Assembly (NCBI GenBank): GCA_021776455.1
Contig: JAJFFX010000009.1
Coordinates: 27,414 to 91,413, forward strand
DNA length: 64,000 nt
Direction of reading: 5' to 3'
Origin: Hyphococcus sp.
GTDB taxonomy: Bacteria > Pseudomonadota > Alphaproteobacteria > Caulobacterales > Parvularculaceae
Shown piece by piece: positions 11,415 to 21,970 of this stretch (the stretch's first letter is position 1; the number at the start of each line of letters is the position of its first letter). The notes under the pieces were generated by a model. It worked only from the letters and a program-made list of their open reading frames with translations, ran no database searches and was not told the origin of the DNA. A program made the translations under genes and the position numbers.

Positions 11415-11870
11415 ATGTATCCGGACCATCCCCTCGCTGACCAACGCGGGCCGACGCCCGTTGCATTGGTCTTGAATATCTTGTGGCTGGTGCTTGGCGG
11501 CGCGCTGGCCGCGCTTGGCTGGTTTATCGCCGCCTTGGTTATGGTTGTTACCATTATTGGCATTCCCTGGGCGCGCGCCGCCTTCGACAATGGCGTTTAT
11601 ACGCTGTGGCCGTTCGGCGCCCGGCCAATCGAGCGCGATCGTCTTTACGGGGAAGACATCGGTACTGGACCGCTTGGCCTGCTCGGGAACATTATCTGGT
11701 TCCTTCTCGCCGGCTGGTGGCTGGCGCTCGCCCACCTAATAGCCGCGGCGGGCTTTGCGATCACCATTATCGGCCTGCCTTTCGCCTGGGCGCATTTGAA
11801 GCTTGCGGGCTTTTCTCTGTGGCCAATCGGGCGCACGATAGTCCGTAGCGACCTGCGCAGCTACCGCTAA
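11415..11870 (+). CDS. YccF domain-containing membrane protein
   Basis: NILWLVLGG...TIIGIPWARAAF...LWPFG...NIIWFLLAGWWLALAHL...TIIGLPFAWAHLKLAGFSLWPIG duplicated YccF motif. Confidence 0.88.
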   Translation: MYPDHPLADQRGPTPVALVLNILWLVLGGALAALGWFIAALVMVVTIIGIPWARAAFDNGVYTLWPFGARPIERDRLYGEDIGTGPLGLLGNIIWFLLAGWWLALAHLIAAAGFAITIIGLPFAWAHLKLAGFSLWPIGRTIVRSDLRSYR

Positions 11871-11896
11871 TCGGTCGCCCTCCGGAGCGACAGACG

Positions 11897-12502
11897 ATGA
11901 CGAAAATCCCTTTAACGCGGCGTCCGGCATCAGCGGATCAATCCAAGGCAATCCGCAACGCCGTGCGCGGTGCTGAAGAAATGCCCAGCGGCGCACGCGT
12001 CGCGATGCAAGCTGACACCGACGCCTTCACCGCCCTAATCATTGACCCGCAGATCTCGGACCCGATTTATTCCCTGCCAAAACCAATCACCCGCGACGCC
12101 GTGGCGGTATTTATCGACCGTCACCTGCAAGAACGCGCTCGCGGCGTAGGATTATTGATGGTTGAACGCGACAACAACAAAGCGGCGGCGGGCTATTACG
12201 ACATTCAGTTTTGGCCCGAATGGGCGGCTTGCGAACTCGGCGGCGCCGTCCGCGCTGACCGTCAAGGCGCCCATACCGGTATGGACGGCGCTGCATCCGC
12301 GTTCGACTGGTTGTTTGACAAGATCGGTATCGACCTCATTTGCGAGACCGCAGCACGAGGCAACACCCGCACCGCAAAGCTACTTGAGCATATTGGCTTT
12401 CACTATATCGGCGAGATTGAGAGCGAGCTACCCGGTGGCAGCGTGCGGCCATCGCATTATTGGGAAATGACCAGAGCCGATTGGGTCGCCGCGAGGAAAT
12501 AG
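11897..12502 (+). CDS. GNAT-family N-acetyltransferase
   Basis: ELGGAVRADRQGAHTGMDGAASAFDWLFDKIGIDLICETAARGNTRTAKLLEHIGFHYIGE. Confidence 0.8.
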   Translation: MTKIPLTRRPASADQSKAIRNAVRGAEEMPSGARVAMQADTDAFTALIIDPQISDPIYSLPKPITRDAVAVFIDRHLQERARGVGLLMVERDNNKAAAGYYDIQFWPEWAACELGGAVRADRQGAHTGMDGAASAFDWLFDKIGIDLICETAARGNTRTAKLLEHIGFHYIGEIESELPGGSVRPSHYWEMTRADWVAARK

Positions 12503-12521
12503 TCCTTACCCCTACCGAGTG

Positions 12522-12995
12522 CTATCCCGCGGCCTTAACGAAAATCTTGGTTCCCTCCGTACGGATGATTTCAACCTGCGCTCCGGCGCTGAAATCCTCG
12601 CCGGTCTCGCTTTCGGCAAGCCATAATGTATCACCGAGATGAACCTTGCCAACGCCGTTTTCAAAATCTCGATCAACCGTCGCCTTGCGGCCAATCTTCT
12701 GCTCGCCGCGTTCATTCAGTGTCATATGGTCGGCCCGGGTCTTGTGCAGCCATGGCTTGACGTAGCGCGGCGCAAACACCGACAGCACTACGGTCAGGCC
12801 AGCAAATATAATCAGCTGCATCTGCCACGCACCATCCAGAGGCCATAGCGTTAAAAACCCGACCAGTACGGCGGCGACCGCTGGCCACAGGAAATAGGTC
12901 GAGCCGGTTAAGAGCTCTATGGTGAGAAGGGCAATCGCCAAGACCCACCAGTGCCAGAACGGCATCGCCTGCACAAATTCAACAAAACCTTCCAT
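12522..12995 (-). CDS. NfeD family membrane protein
   Basis: TM N-terminus plus OB-fold C-terminus (GRKATVDRDFENGVGKVHLGDTLWLAES..); partner of the adjacent SPFH gene. Confidence 0.85.
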   Translation of the reverse strand: MEGFVEFVQAMPFWHWWVLAIALLTIELLTGSTYFLWPAVAAVLVGFLTLWPLDGAWQMQLIIFAGLTVVLSVFAPRYVKPWLHKTRADHMTLNERGEQKIGRKATVDRDFENGVGKVHLGDTLWLAESETGEDFSAGAQVEIIRTEGTKIFVKAAG

Positions 12996-13087
12996 AGCGC
13001 GCCTCCCGTTAATTCAGTAATTTGTATAAAGACTTTTTGCAAGGCGGGCGCAATCGCATCGCGCCCGTCTTACTCGTCTAAATAAAC

Positions 13088-14041
13088 CTAGGCGCTAGGA
13101 ACAGAACCGCCCGGCCGCGGCGTTTCATCGCCGCCCCCAAAGGCGCCCTTCACCAATGTGCCGATGCCGGCAATCGTGCCCACAAGAGCGCTCATTTCAG
13201 CTGGCATGATAAGCGTTTTTTGCTGCGGCGAGATTGCCAGTTTTTCAAACGCTTTAACGTAATCCTGGGCGATAAAATAATTGATCGCTTGCACATCACC
13301 TGAGGCTATCGCGTCAGAAACCATTTGCGTCGCCTTGGCTTCAGCCTCGGCTTCGCGCTCGCGCGCCTCAGCGTCACGAAACGCGGCTTCTTTGCGGCCC
13401 TCCGCCTCCAGGATCGCCGACTGTTTTTCACCCTCAGCACGCAAAATCGCCGATTGCCTGTCGCCTTCGGCGGTTAAAATATCCGCACGTTTGAGGCGTT
13501 CAGCCTTCATCTGACGCGCCATCGCCTCGGTGATGTCGCCCGGCGGCTCGAGGTCTTTAATTTCAACCCGGGTAACTTTGACGCCCCAGGGCTGGGTCGC
13601 CGCATCAATGACGCGCAACAAACGCTCGTTGATATCGTCACGGTTCGACAGCACCTCATCGAGATCGAGCGAACCGATCACGGTGCGGACATTGGTCATC
13701 GCCAGGTTCGAAATCGCGCGGACTAGGTTATGCACCTCATAAGCCGCCGCCGCCGCATCCATGATCTGGATAAACGCCACCGCATCGGTCGTCACCTGCG
13801 CGTTGTCGCGGGTGATCACCTCCTGCGCCGGAATGTCGAACACCTGTTCCATCATGTTCATGCGCCGGCCGATCCGGTCGACAAACGGAATGATCAGATG
13901 CAAGCCCGGCTTTAGCGTATTGGTGTAGCGGCCGAACCGCTCAATCGTGAACTCAAAGCCTTGCGGGACAATCTTGACCCCGGAAAACATCACGACAATG
14001 GCAAGAACAACCAGTCCGGCGACGAATATCTCGAACCCCAT
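13088..14041 (-). CDS. qmcA: SPFH/Band 7 (paraslipin, QmcA-like) protein
   Basis: VKIVPQGFEFTIERFGRYTNTLKPGLHLIIPFVDRIGRRMNMMEQVFDIPAQEVITRDNAQV. Confidence 0.93.
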   Translation of the reverse strand: MGFEIFVAGLVVLAIVVMFSGVKIVPQGFEFTIERFGRYTNTLKPGLHLIIPFVDRIGRRMNMMEQVFDIPAQEVITRDNAQVTTDAVAFIQIMDAAAAAYEVHNLVRAISNLAMTNVRTVIGSLDLDEVLSNRDDINERLLRVIDAATQPWGVKVTRVEIKDLEPPGDITEAMARQMKAERLKRADILTAEGDRQSAILRAEGEKQSAILEAEGRKEAAFRDAEAREREAEAEAKATQMVSDAIASGDVQAINYFIAQDYVKAFEKLAISPQQKTLIMPAEMSALVGTIAGIGTLVKGAFGGGDETPRPGGSVPSA

Positions 14042-14257
14042 AAATTTCTCCTCCTGTTAGCTCACAACTATAGATGGTGACGATCGGCCGCCGGCGTCAG
14101 ACTTGAAATTTCGATTTTTTGCACTATGTAATTGAAAATCCAAGTGTTTTTCTTGCGCTTAACGCATGATTCCCAGCCTGCGGCCGATTGCGAGGCATCA
14201 ATGCAACGGCCCGCCTTCAAAATTCTGTCAACGGCCCTTAGCCCCCTACCGACTCGG

Positions 14258-14272
14258 TTAACCCGGCGTTAA
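14258..14272. promoter_or_regulatory. Perfect CtrA-box consensus TTAA-N7-TTAA
   Basis: ttaacccggcgttaa immediately upstream of ORF 14282. Confidence 0.5.
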
Positions 14273-14281
14273 CATCCCCCC

Positions 14282-16075
14282 ATGGGTGTGACGTGGATAT
14301 TCGACCGGGCGAGTAAGACCGTGCTGGCGCTGGCCGTGCTCGGCTGGGCGATGCTTGGCGGCGCGGCGGCGCAATCTGAATTTCCACCCCCCGTCAACGA
14401 TGGCAAAGAATGGAAGGTTTTTAAAGCGCGCTGGGAGGCGAGTGATGAGGCTGGCTATACGGCGTTCGTGCAAGGTTTCGGGCGCTCGACCTGTTCATCG
14501 CTTGAAGCCTGCTTGAAAAGCGACGCCAACCCTTACCGTTCTGACAAAGACCCGACATTACGCGGCGACTGCGCCGACATGGCCTATATTCTTCGCGCTT
14601 ATTATGCGTGGAAGAACGGATTGCCGTTTTCGTTTCAAAACGCGATGCGCACCGCCGACCGGTCTGGCGATGACATACGGTACTCGCGCGCCGGAAATAT
14701 TGTCCGCGGCCGGCGCGCCATCAAAAACTCGGTCCGCAACGCCCACGCCTTTCTGCAAAGCATCGGCGGCGAGGTCTCGACTGCGATGTTCCGCACACAT
14801 CCGGAAACCGGCGGCGGGCGCTCCTATGATGATTTCTACCCGGTTGAAATTTCACGCGAGGCGGTTCGGCCCGGCGTCATCGCCTATGATATTTATGGCC
14901 ATGTCGGCATCGTCTATGAAGTGCTCCAAGACGGCCGGGTTTTGGTGATTGCATCCCACCCGGATCAATCGATCACGCGCTCGACCTATGGACCGAATTT
15001 CATGCGCTCCAAACCGGCGCTCGGCGCCGGGCTTAAAGCCTGGCGGCCGATCTCCGTTGAGGGCGCGGAGACAAACGCAGACGGTTCTCTGCGCGGTGGG
15101 CGCCTGCACCCTGCGGCAAATAGTGAGCTGCCGCATTATTCGCTCGAGCAATATATGGGCAATGCCCCCCACCCGTCCGGCGTCTGGCACTATGGTGAGT
15201 TTCGCTACAACGACCGGACCTACAAATATTACGATTATGTTCGCCGCAAGCTGGCGGCGCCCGGCTTTTCATACGACCCGGTCGATGAATTGCGCTTTGG
15301 CCTGCAAACCATTTGCGGCGCCGTCAAAGCGCGCAAAATTGCGGTCAATAAGGCGATGACGTCGCGTATTTATCTCAAGCGGCACCCCAAGCGCCTGCCG
15401 CGCAATATTTACGGGACCTATGGCGCGTGGGAGGAATATTCCACGCCCTCGCGCGACGCCCGGCTGAAGGTTAGCTTCATCGAATTGCGCCGCGACATCC
15501 AGCGGCTGGTCCACGATCTGGAAAGCGGCGCGCCTGGCGTTCATTATAATGGCGACGATCTCGCCGGCGATCTTGCCACCGCCTTTGAAGAGGAAAAGAA
15601 CGCCTGCACCATCACTTATTGGCGCTCGGACAGAACCCGGATGCGGCTAAACCTCGCCCATGTGATGGAGCGCTTGTTTGACCTCTCGTTTGACCCCTAC
15701 CAGTGCCCGGAACGGCGCTGGGGCGCGCGCGGCGCAGAGCTTGAGACCTGTACGGATGATACAGTCAAAGCGCAGTGGTATAATGCGCTGCGGTTCCTGC
15801 GCTATCAGGCCGAGCGATCCTATGATGTGCGCATGGACTTTTCCTTGAATGAGCTAAAATCACCGATGATCGCCAGCACTGATGAGGGCGGCCTCGGGGT
15901 TGAAGCGCCGGCGGACGCCGATATTCGCGGCTATATCGCTCGGCTGGGCGGCAGCGATGTCCTGGCGGAGAACGCGCCACCAAGCAAAATTACGCCGGTC
16001 GCCTATGGGGCAGAGCCCAGCGCGGTGTTCTTCCCCACATGGCATGCCCGGTTCAACGAGGCCCGACCGCGCTGA
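14282..16075 (+). CDS. Secreted 597-aa protein with a possible papain-like/NlpC-type Cys-His hydrolase domain
   Basis: Signal peptide ...LGGAAAQ; conserved-looking DCADMAYILRAYYAWKNGLPF (Cys) and GHVGIVYEV (His). Confidence 0.6.
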   Translation: MGVTWIFDRASKTVLALAVLGWAMLGGAAAQSEFPPPVNDGKEWKVFKARWEASDEAGYTAFVQGFGRSTCSSLEACLKSDANPYRSDKDPTLRGDCADMAYILRAYYAWKNGLPFSFQNAMRTADRSGDDIRYSRAGNIVRGRRAIKNSVRNAHAFLQSIGGEVSTAMFRTHPETGGGRSYDDFYPVEISREAVRPGVIAYDIYGHVGIVYEVLQDGRVLVIASHPDQSITRSTYGPNFMRSKPALGAGLKAWRPISVEGAETNADGSLRGGRLHPAANSELPHYSLEQYMGNAPHPSGVWHYGEFRYNDRTYKYYDYVRRKLAAPGFSYDPVDELRFGLQTICGAVKARKIAVNKAMTSRIYLKRHPKRLPRNIYGTYGAWEEYSTPSRDARLKVSFIELRRDIQRLVHDLESGAPGVHYNGDDLAGDLATAFEEEKNACTITYWRSDRTRMRLNLAHVMERLFDLSFDPYQCPERRWGARGAELETCTDDTVKAQWYNALRFLRYQAERSYDVRMDFSLNELKSPMIASTDEGGLGVEAPADADIRGYIARLGGSDVLAENAPPSKITPVAYGAEPSAVFFPTWHARFNEARPR

Positions 16076-16177
16076 AGCGCCGCTGAGAATTCCCCCAAGA
16101 CCTCAAGATTACCCCGCCTAGGACGTGGTCATATCCCCATTGGCGGCCTATATCAGTATCTCGAAAGGGTTTGCCTC

Positions 16178-16387
16178 ATGAGCAGTTTTGTTTTCTTCCT
16201 GATCCCGCTGGCGCTCGCCGCGACCGCCATTATTCTTGGTGTCGGCCTCTACTCGCTTGCCAAGGGCGGGGCTTTCGCTAAAGAAAATTCCAACAAGCTG
16301 ATGCGCATGCGGGTGATCGCCCAGGCGGTCACGATTGCTCTCATGGCGTTATTTCTGATGCTGATCGGCAAGGGCCCCGGCAGCTGA
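16178..16387 (+). CDS. Twin-TM HIG1-domain protein
   Basis: 69 aa, two TM, LRMRVIAQAVTIALM region; alphaproteobacterial HIG1-etfBA context. Confidence 0.75.
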   Translation: MSSFVFFLIPLALAATAIILGVGLYSLAKGGAFAKENSNKLMRMRVIAQAVTIALMALFLMLIGKGPGS

Positions 16388-16569
16388 TTGGCGGCGATAC
16401 GTCACGACTGATTTTGAAGCCCATTCTAATTCATGATTTCGGGCGCCATGGCGCATTGAAAGCCCGCTAGTGCACGGCTATGGTGCCGCGAAATCACCTA
16501 AAGCGGCGCGCGACGAGCGCACAAGCTGCATCAATCCCCGCATTTTCCAAGACGGGTCTGGAGCTGAAA

Positions 16570-17319
16570 ATGAAAATCCTCGTGCCGATCAAACGCGTGA
16601 TCGACTACAATGTTAAAGTCCGGGTGAAGTCGGACGAAAGCGGCGTCGATCTCGCTAATGTCAAAATGTCGATGAACCCGTTTGATGAAATCGCCATCGA
16701 AGAGGCTATCCGTTTGAAGGAAGCCGGCATTGCGACCGAAATCGTCGCGATTTCCATCGGCCCGGCAAAGGCGCAAGACCAGATCCGCCAAGCGCTCGCC
16801 ATGGGCGCCGATCGCGGGTTGCTGATCAAGACCGATGACGAGGTCGAACCGCTCGGCGTCGCCAAGCTCTTAAAAGCGGTGGTCGGCGAAGAAAACCCCG
16901 AGCTGGTCATTCTCGGCAAGCAGGCGATTGATGATGATTGCAATCAGACCGGGCAAATGCTCGCCGCGCTGCTCGGCTGGGCGCAAGGCACGTTTGCTTC
17001 AAAGGTTGAAAAAGACGGCGACAAGCTCAACGTCACCCGCGAAATTGATGGCGGTCTACAAACCGTGTCGCTGACATTGCCGGCGATTGTCACCACTGAT
17101 TTACGGCTCAACGAGCCGCGCTATGCGTCCCTGCCGAACATTATGAAGGCCAAGAAAAAACCCCTCGATATCAAAGAGGTCGGCGATTACGGCGTTGATG
17201 TCGCCCCGCGGCTGGTGACGGTGAAGGTGACCGAGCCGCCCAAGCGCGAAGCCGGCGTCATCGTCGAGAGCGTTGCTGAACTGGTCGATAAACTGAAAAA
17301 CGAAGCGGGAGTGCTTTAA
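16570..17319 (+). CDS. etfB: Electron transfer flavoprotein beta subunit
   Basis: [20 protein letters not shown]...[12 protein letters not shown]...[17 protein letters not shown]. Confidence 0.97.
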   Translation: MKILVPIKRVIDYNVKVRVKSDESGVDLANVKMSMNPFDEIAIEEAIRLKEAGIATEIVAISIGPAKAQDQIRQALAMGADRGLLIKTDDEVEPLGVAKLLKAVVGEENPELVILGKQAIDDDCNQTGQMLAALLGWAQGTFASKVEKDGDKLNVTREIDGGLQTVSLTLPAIVTTDLRLNEPRYASLPNIMKAKKKPLDIKEVGDYGVDVAPRLVTVKVTEPPKREAGVIVESVAELVDKLKNEAGVL

Positions 17320-17320
17320 G

Positions 17321-18253
17321 ATGGCGGTTCTTGTCGTTGCCGATGTGCACGGAAATTCAATTGACGATTCCACTCATAAGACCGTCACTGCCGCGCAGGC
17401 GATTGGCGGTGGTGTCGATATATTGATCGCTGGCGACAGCGCCGGCGATGCGGCCGCACAAGCGGCGAGCATTGCCGGCATTCGCAAAGTCCTTCACGCC
17501 GATGATCCGGTCTACGCGCACCGCCTCGCCGAGCCGCTCGCCGACCTTATTGTCAAACTGGCTGGCGATTATGATGCGATTTTAAAAACCGCTGCAACGA
17601 CCGGTAAAAATGTCATGCCCCGCGTCGCCGCGTTGCTTGATGTGATGCAAATTTCCGAAATCGTTGCGGTCGAGGCGCCCGACACTTTCGTGCGCCCGAT
17701 CTATGCCGGCAATGCGATGTTGACGGTGAAATCCAACGACGTGAAAAAAGTCATCACCGTGCGCGCGACCGGCTTTGCCGCGGCTGAAGAGGGCGGCGCG
17801 GCGACCATCGAAAAGATCGAGGCAGCCGGCGATCCGGGGCTTTCCGCTTTCGTGGGCGAGGAGCTGACCAAATCCGACCGGCCGGAACTCGCCGGCGCCA
17901 AAATCGTTATTTCCGGCGGCCGCGCGCTTGGAAGCTATGAGAATTTCGAGCAATTTATCTTCCCCGTGGCCGACAAGCTCGGCGCCGCCGTCGGCGCCTC
18001 TCGCGCTGCGGTCGATGCTGGTTATGTCCCCAACGATTACCAGGTCGGCCAGACCGGCAAGGTCGTCGCACCGGACCTCTACATCGCGGTCGGCATCTCC
18101 GGCGCTATCCAGCACCTGGCCGGCATGAAGGACAGCAAAGTCATCGTCGCCATCAACAAAGACGAAGAAGCCCCGATTTTTCAGGTCGCCGATTACGGGT
18201 TGGTGGCGGATCTGTTCAAGGCGCTGCCGGAACTGGTTGAGGCGTTGGGATAA
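17321..18253 (+). CDS. etfA: Electron transfer flavoprotein alpha subunit
   Basis: [78 protein letters not shown]. Confidence 0.97.
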   Translation: MAVLVVADVHGNSIDDSTHKTVTAAQAIGGGVDILIAGDSAGDAAAQAASIAGIRKVLHADDPVYAHRLAEPLADLIVKLAGDYDAILKTAATTGKNVMPRVAALLDVMQISEIVAVEAPDTFVRPIYAGNAMLTVKSNDVKKVITVRATGFAAAEEGGAATIEKIEAAGDPGLSAFVGEELTKSDRPELAGAKIVISGGRALGSYENFEQFIFPVADKLGAAVGASRAAVDAGYVPNDYQVGQTGKVVAPDLYIAVGISGAIQHLAGMKDSKVIVAINKDEEAPIFQVADYGLVADLFKALPELVEALG

Positions 18254-18277
18254 GACGTAATCGTTTCCGCGAACCAA

Positions 18278-18303
18278 AACCCCGCTGAGGCGGGGTTTTT
18301 TTA
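18278..18303 (+). terminator. Rho-independent terminator after etfA
   Basis: aaccccgctgaggcggggttttttt. Confidence 0.85.
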
Positions 18304-18374
18304 TTGCGCAAGAAACGGGTCGCTCTGCTTGCTACGCACTCCTACTGATTGCTCCCCTAACAAAGGAGTATCCC

Positions 18375-18845
18375 ATGTCTTTTTCGATTTCTGGTTTGCC
18401 GGCCGAAGACTTCCTGCCGCTGTTTGACCTGTCCGATGAGGCGCTCAAAGCGCGCGGCGTCATTCGGAAAACTGTCAGCGCCAAGCCCGGCTTTCCCTGC
18501 CGCATCACCCTGGAGGACGCCGAGCCCGGTGAGACCGTTTTGTTGCTCAATCATGAGAGCCACAAGACCGACAGCCCATACCGGTCGTCTTATGCAATCT
18601 ATGTCCGCGAAAACGCCAGCGTCGCCCAGACTTTCACGGATGAATTGCCGCCAGTTTTTAAGGGCCGGCCCATCGCTTTGCGTATTTTCGACAAGGGTGG
18701 AAATCTGATCGGCGCAGATCTCGACATGGACGGCGAGTTGGCTGCCAAAATTGAGCGCGCCTTCAACAATCCTGACGCGACCTACATTCATGCGCACAAC
18801 GCCATGCATGGTTGCTTCGCCGCTGAAATCAGACGCGCGTCATAA
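18375..18845 (+). CDS. DUF1203 domain protein
   Basis: GFPCRITLEDAEPGETVLLLNHESHKTDSPYRSSYAIYVRE...IHAHNAMHGCFAAEIRR. Confidence 0.88.
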   Translation: MSFSISGLPAEDFLPLFDLSDEALKARGVIRKTVSAKPGFPCRITLEDAEPGETVLLLNHESHKTDSPYRSSYAIYVRENASVAQTFTDELPPVFKGRPIALRIFDKGGNLIGADLDMDGELAAKIERAFNNPDATYIHAHNAMHGCFAAEIRRAS

Positions 18846-18923
18846 GCGCCGCCACTGTCGCCATAGGCTTGCCACCTGAATATAGTGCAGTGCAGTATCG
18901 CACCCCCAAATCAGGAGCGAGCT

Positions 18924-19802
18924 ATGGCGGGCATTCAATCGGTTGGTATTATCGGCGCGGGGCAGATGGGCGCGGGGATTGCGCAGGTTATGGCGCTGTG
19001 CGGCTATGACGTGATGCTGAACGATATTGATGCGGCGCAAATCGACGCCGCGTGTGCAAGCGTCCAGAAAAACCTCAGCCGTCAGGCCGACAAGGGCGCC
19101 ATCAGCACCGAGGACGCGGCGGCGGTCTTGTCGCGCATTCAGCCGGCGACAGCGTTTGACGCGCTCGCAGACTGCGATCTGGTGATTGAATCGGCGTCGG
19201 AAAATCAGGCTATCAAGAAAGACATATTCATCGAGCTATCCAAAATCTTGAAGCCGGACGCACTGATGGCGTCGAACACCTCATCGATTTCCATTACCGG
19301 CCTCGCGGCGGTTACCGACCGTCCGGAGAAGTTTATCGGCATTCATTTCATGAACCCTGTGCCGGTGATGAAACTTGTTGAAGTCATCCGAGGTATTGCA
19401 ACCTCAAGCGAGACATTCGAGGCGACGAAGGCGTTGGTCGAAAGGCTCGGCAAGACCATGGCGGTGTCGGAAGACTTTCCCGCCTTCATCGTCAACCGTC
19501 TGTTGATGCCGATGATCAATGAAGCCATTTACACGCTCTACGAAGGCGTCGGCTCGGTCGAAGCGATTGATACGGCGATGAAGCTCGGCGCCAATCATCC
19601 GATGGGGCCGCTTCAGCTTGCCGACTTTATCGGCCTCGACACCTGTCTCGCCATCATGCAGGTGTTGTATGAAGGCCTTGCGGACACCAAATATCGTCCG
19701 TGTCCATTGCTTGTAAAATATGTTGAAGCCGGATGGCTGGGACGGAAAACCGGGCGAGGGTTTTACGATTATTCCGGCGCCGAGCCCGCGCCAACCCGGT
19801 AA
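18924..19802 (+). CDS. hbd: 3-hydroxybutyryl-CoA dehydrogenase
   Basis: VGIIGAGQMGAGIAQVMALCGYDVMLND...SNTSSISITGLAAVTDRPEKFIGIHFMNPVPVMKLVEVI; RBS aggagcg. Confidence 0.95.
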   Translation: MAGIQSVGIIGAGQMGAGIAQVMALCGYDVMLNDIDAAQIDAACASVQKNLSRQADKGAISTEDAAAVLSRIQPATAFDALADCDLVIESASENQAIKKDIFIELSKILKPDALMASNTSSISITGLAAVTDRPEKFIGIHFMNPVPVMKLVEVIRGIATSSETFEATKALVERLGKTMAVSEDFPAFIVNRLLMPMINEAIYTLYEGVGSVEAIDTAMKLGANHPMGPLQLADFIGLDTCLAIMQVLYEGLADTKYRPCPLLVKYVEAGWLGRKTGRGFYDYSGAEPAPTR

Positions 19803-19882
19803 CGGTTTGATCTTGCGTCGGTTAACTGGTCTAACCCACCCCTTGGCGCGATCAACGCGCCACCATTTGGGAGGAGGCCATC

Positions 19883-20086
19883 ATGACCGTTGCACGCATT
19901 ACGGAAATTATCTGCGGGTCGTCAAAAAGTTTTCAAGACGCCATCGAGAACGGCCTTGAGCGCGCCAACAAGACGCTCAGCAACATTGAAGGCGCCTGGG
20001 TAAAGGACCAGTCAATGATTCTCGACAACGGAAAAATCAAGGAATATCGCGTTATCTTGAAAGTCACATTTATACTTAAGGGCTGA
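19883..20086 (+). CDS. Dodecin-family protein
   Basis: 67 aa MTVARITEIICGSSKSFQDAIENGLERANKTLSNIEGAWVKDQ.. Confidence 0.93.
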   Translation: MTVARITEIICGSSKSFQDAIENGLERANKTLSNIEGAWVKDQSMILDNGKIKEYRVILKVTFILKG

Positions 20087-20102
20087 CCCGTTTCTACCGT
20101 AT

Positions 20103-20136
20103 AAAAACGGCCGCCCAGTCAGGGCGGCCGGTTTTG
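20103..20136. terminator. Bidirectional terminator hairpin between convergent genes
   Basis: aaaaacggccgcccagtcagggcggccggttttg. Confidence 0.75.
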
Positions 20137-20148
20137 TATAAGTTGTAA

Positions 20149-21816
20149 TTACTCTGTGTGCGTAACCTTAAGGTCAAGCACGTCTGGCAAAGACTGGGGT
20201 GCCGCGCTGCTTGATTCCAGCTCAAAAAAGGAGATCGGTTCGGCCGGCTTGGCGGTGATTTCCAGCGTCCCGCCCTTGGCGACAAAATTGGCGGCGGCGT
20301 CGATATAGTCGGAAATCCTTGGATTGAACTGCGCCATCTGCATGCCTGAAATCCGGATCATTGCCGGCGTTGACTGGCGCAAGTCTTTGCCGGACCCGCC
20401 CATCTGTAGGGCGGAAAGATCAAAGATCGCATCAAGCGCTTTTTTATCTTCTAATTTCATAAAGAAACTGTCGAACGCGCCCAACGCTGCAAGCGGGTTA
20501 TCCTCGCCATTCGCCATCGCTTCAGATGCTTCATCAAGTTTTAGCCCGCTAAGGATAAGACCCATGGAAATGTTTGCCGCGCTATCTGCATTTACAGCGT
20601 ACACGAATGCGCCGGCGCCGCTATCGGGATTCCATTTCCATTCCGCATAACCATCGCCCTCCACATGATCGAGGCCGTGGCGCTTGAGCACTTCAACTGC
20701 CGTCTCCTCAGTTTCAGGCACATAGGCGGTGAAGTCATAAACCCCGCCTTTTGTGTCTGTGCGAATCTTCGACGGTATAAGCCAGGTGAATTCAGCCGCA
20801 GAAATTGTCGCCTCTTCAACGGCCATCAAGCGGCGGCCCTCGATAAAAGTTTCCATATCGGTTGCTTTCATCGTCCCAAGATCAATGAGGTCACGCTCCG
20901 TCATCGGCGGCGCCTCGCCTTTTAAACCCCAACTCAGCAAGCCCGACAAATCGATGTCTCTCCAAGTCAGCGCGGCGATGGTCGTGCGTTGATTGCTGAG
21001 CGCCAGCAAACTCTTCAATGGCCCGCCCATTAACATCGCGCCTTGAGGACCGAACGCCTCACCGAGATTGGCAAGCGCTGCATCTGACTGCGAGACTTGA
21101 TAATCAAGGTCATTAGTGATGATGGCGCCGAGCTTGCCGTCCGCTAGCCCGATAAATCTGAGATCGGGGGCGATCATCGCTATGCTGGCGCCTTCGCCTT
21201 CTTCTACGGCAACAGAAATATCTTTAAAATAAAGCCCGGCAAGGCTGACCACATTAAAAAATCGGGCCGCCTCGTCGCCTTGCCCGTCGCCTTCCGGGCC
21301 GCCTTGGCGGATGGAGAGCTTATCAAACTCAATCCCGCCAATCGTCATAGAGCCTTCATCTTCATCAACGCCTTCGGCGCTAATATCGAGAAGACGTACT
21401 TTCTCAAATATCGTTTCGTACGGGGCGTCTGCGCCAACGTCAGTTGCATTGTCGATGCGCGCAATTGCGTCCAGATCAACGCCGTAAAATTCTGCGCGCT
21501 TAACAAGAATGGCCTCGCCGCCATCATCATCGGCAAAACGTAAGTTTGAGATCACAGTAGCGCCGAGTTTGGTATCAAACGCGATGCTGTCATAAGTCGG
21601 GTTGGCCTCGTCCGGCATCATCGCCAGGAGCGCTGCAATATCGACCTCTTGACCATCTTTGAGCCGGAAATCCGCATCCAGCGGCGATGTGGAGGAGACT
21701 TTCGCCGCCTTGGCGCTGGCCTCGCTTTTGGGCGCCTCGCCACCCGCGTCTTTATCTCCGCAGGCAACCAGCGCGAAAGCGGCGGCGGCGGCAATAAGTA
21801 TTTTTGAAATTCGCAT
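20149..21816 (-). CDS. 555-aa secreted lipoprotein of unknown function
   Basis: Lipobox FALVACGD; no recognised domain. Confidence 0.7.
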   Translation of the reverse strand: MRISKILIAAAAAFALVACGDKDAGGEAPKSEASAKAAKVSSTSPLDADFRLKDGQEVDIAALLAMMPDEANPTYDSIAFDTKLGATVISNLRFADDDGGEAILVKRAEFYGVDLDAIARIDNATDVGADAPYETIFEKVRLLDISAEGVDEDEGSMTIGGIEFDKLSIRQGGPEGDGQGDEAARFFNVVSLAGLYFKDISVAVEEGEGASIAMIAPDLRFIGLADGKLGAIITNDLDYQVSQSDAALANLGEAFGPQGAMLMGGPLKSLLALSNQRTTIAALTWRDIDLSGLLSWGLKGEAPPMTERDLIDLGTMKATDMETFIEGRRLMAVEEATISAAEFTWLIPSKIRTDTKGGVYDFTAYVPETEETAVEVLKRHGLDHVEGDGYAEWKWNPDSGAGAFVYAVNADSAANISMGLILSGLKLDEASEAMANGEDNPLAALGAFDSFFMKLEDKKALDAIFDLSALQMGGSGKDLRQSTPAMIRISGMQMAQFNPRISDYIDAAANFVAKGGTLEITAKPAEPISFFELESSSAAPQSLPDVLDLKVTHTE

Positions 21817-21970
21817 GAATTTCTGCTCCCTCTTTGATTATCCCAACACCCAAAACGGCCGGCGTGTATCCGCCAACGTCGTAGACTAATATGCGTTTAA
21901 TCTGAAGTGTCTTTTAGTCTAGAATCGGGGTCGGTCGCCCCGCTATTCACCCGCCGCCATATGCGACTAA

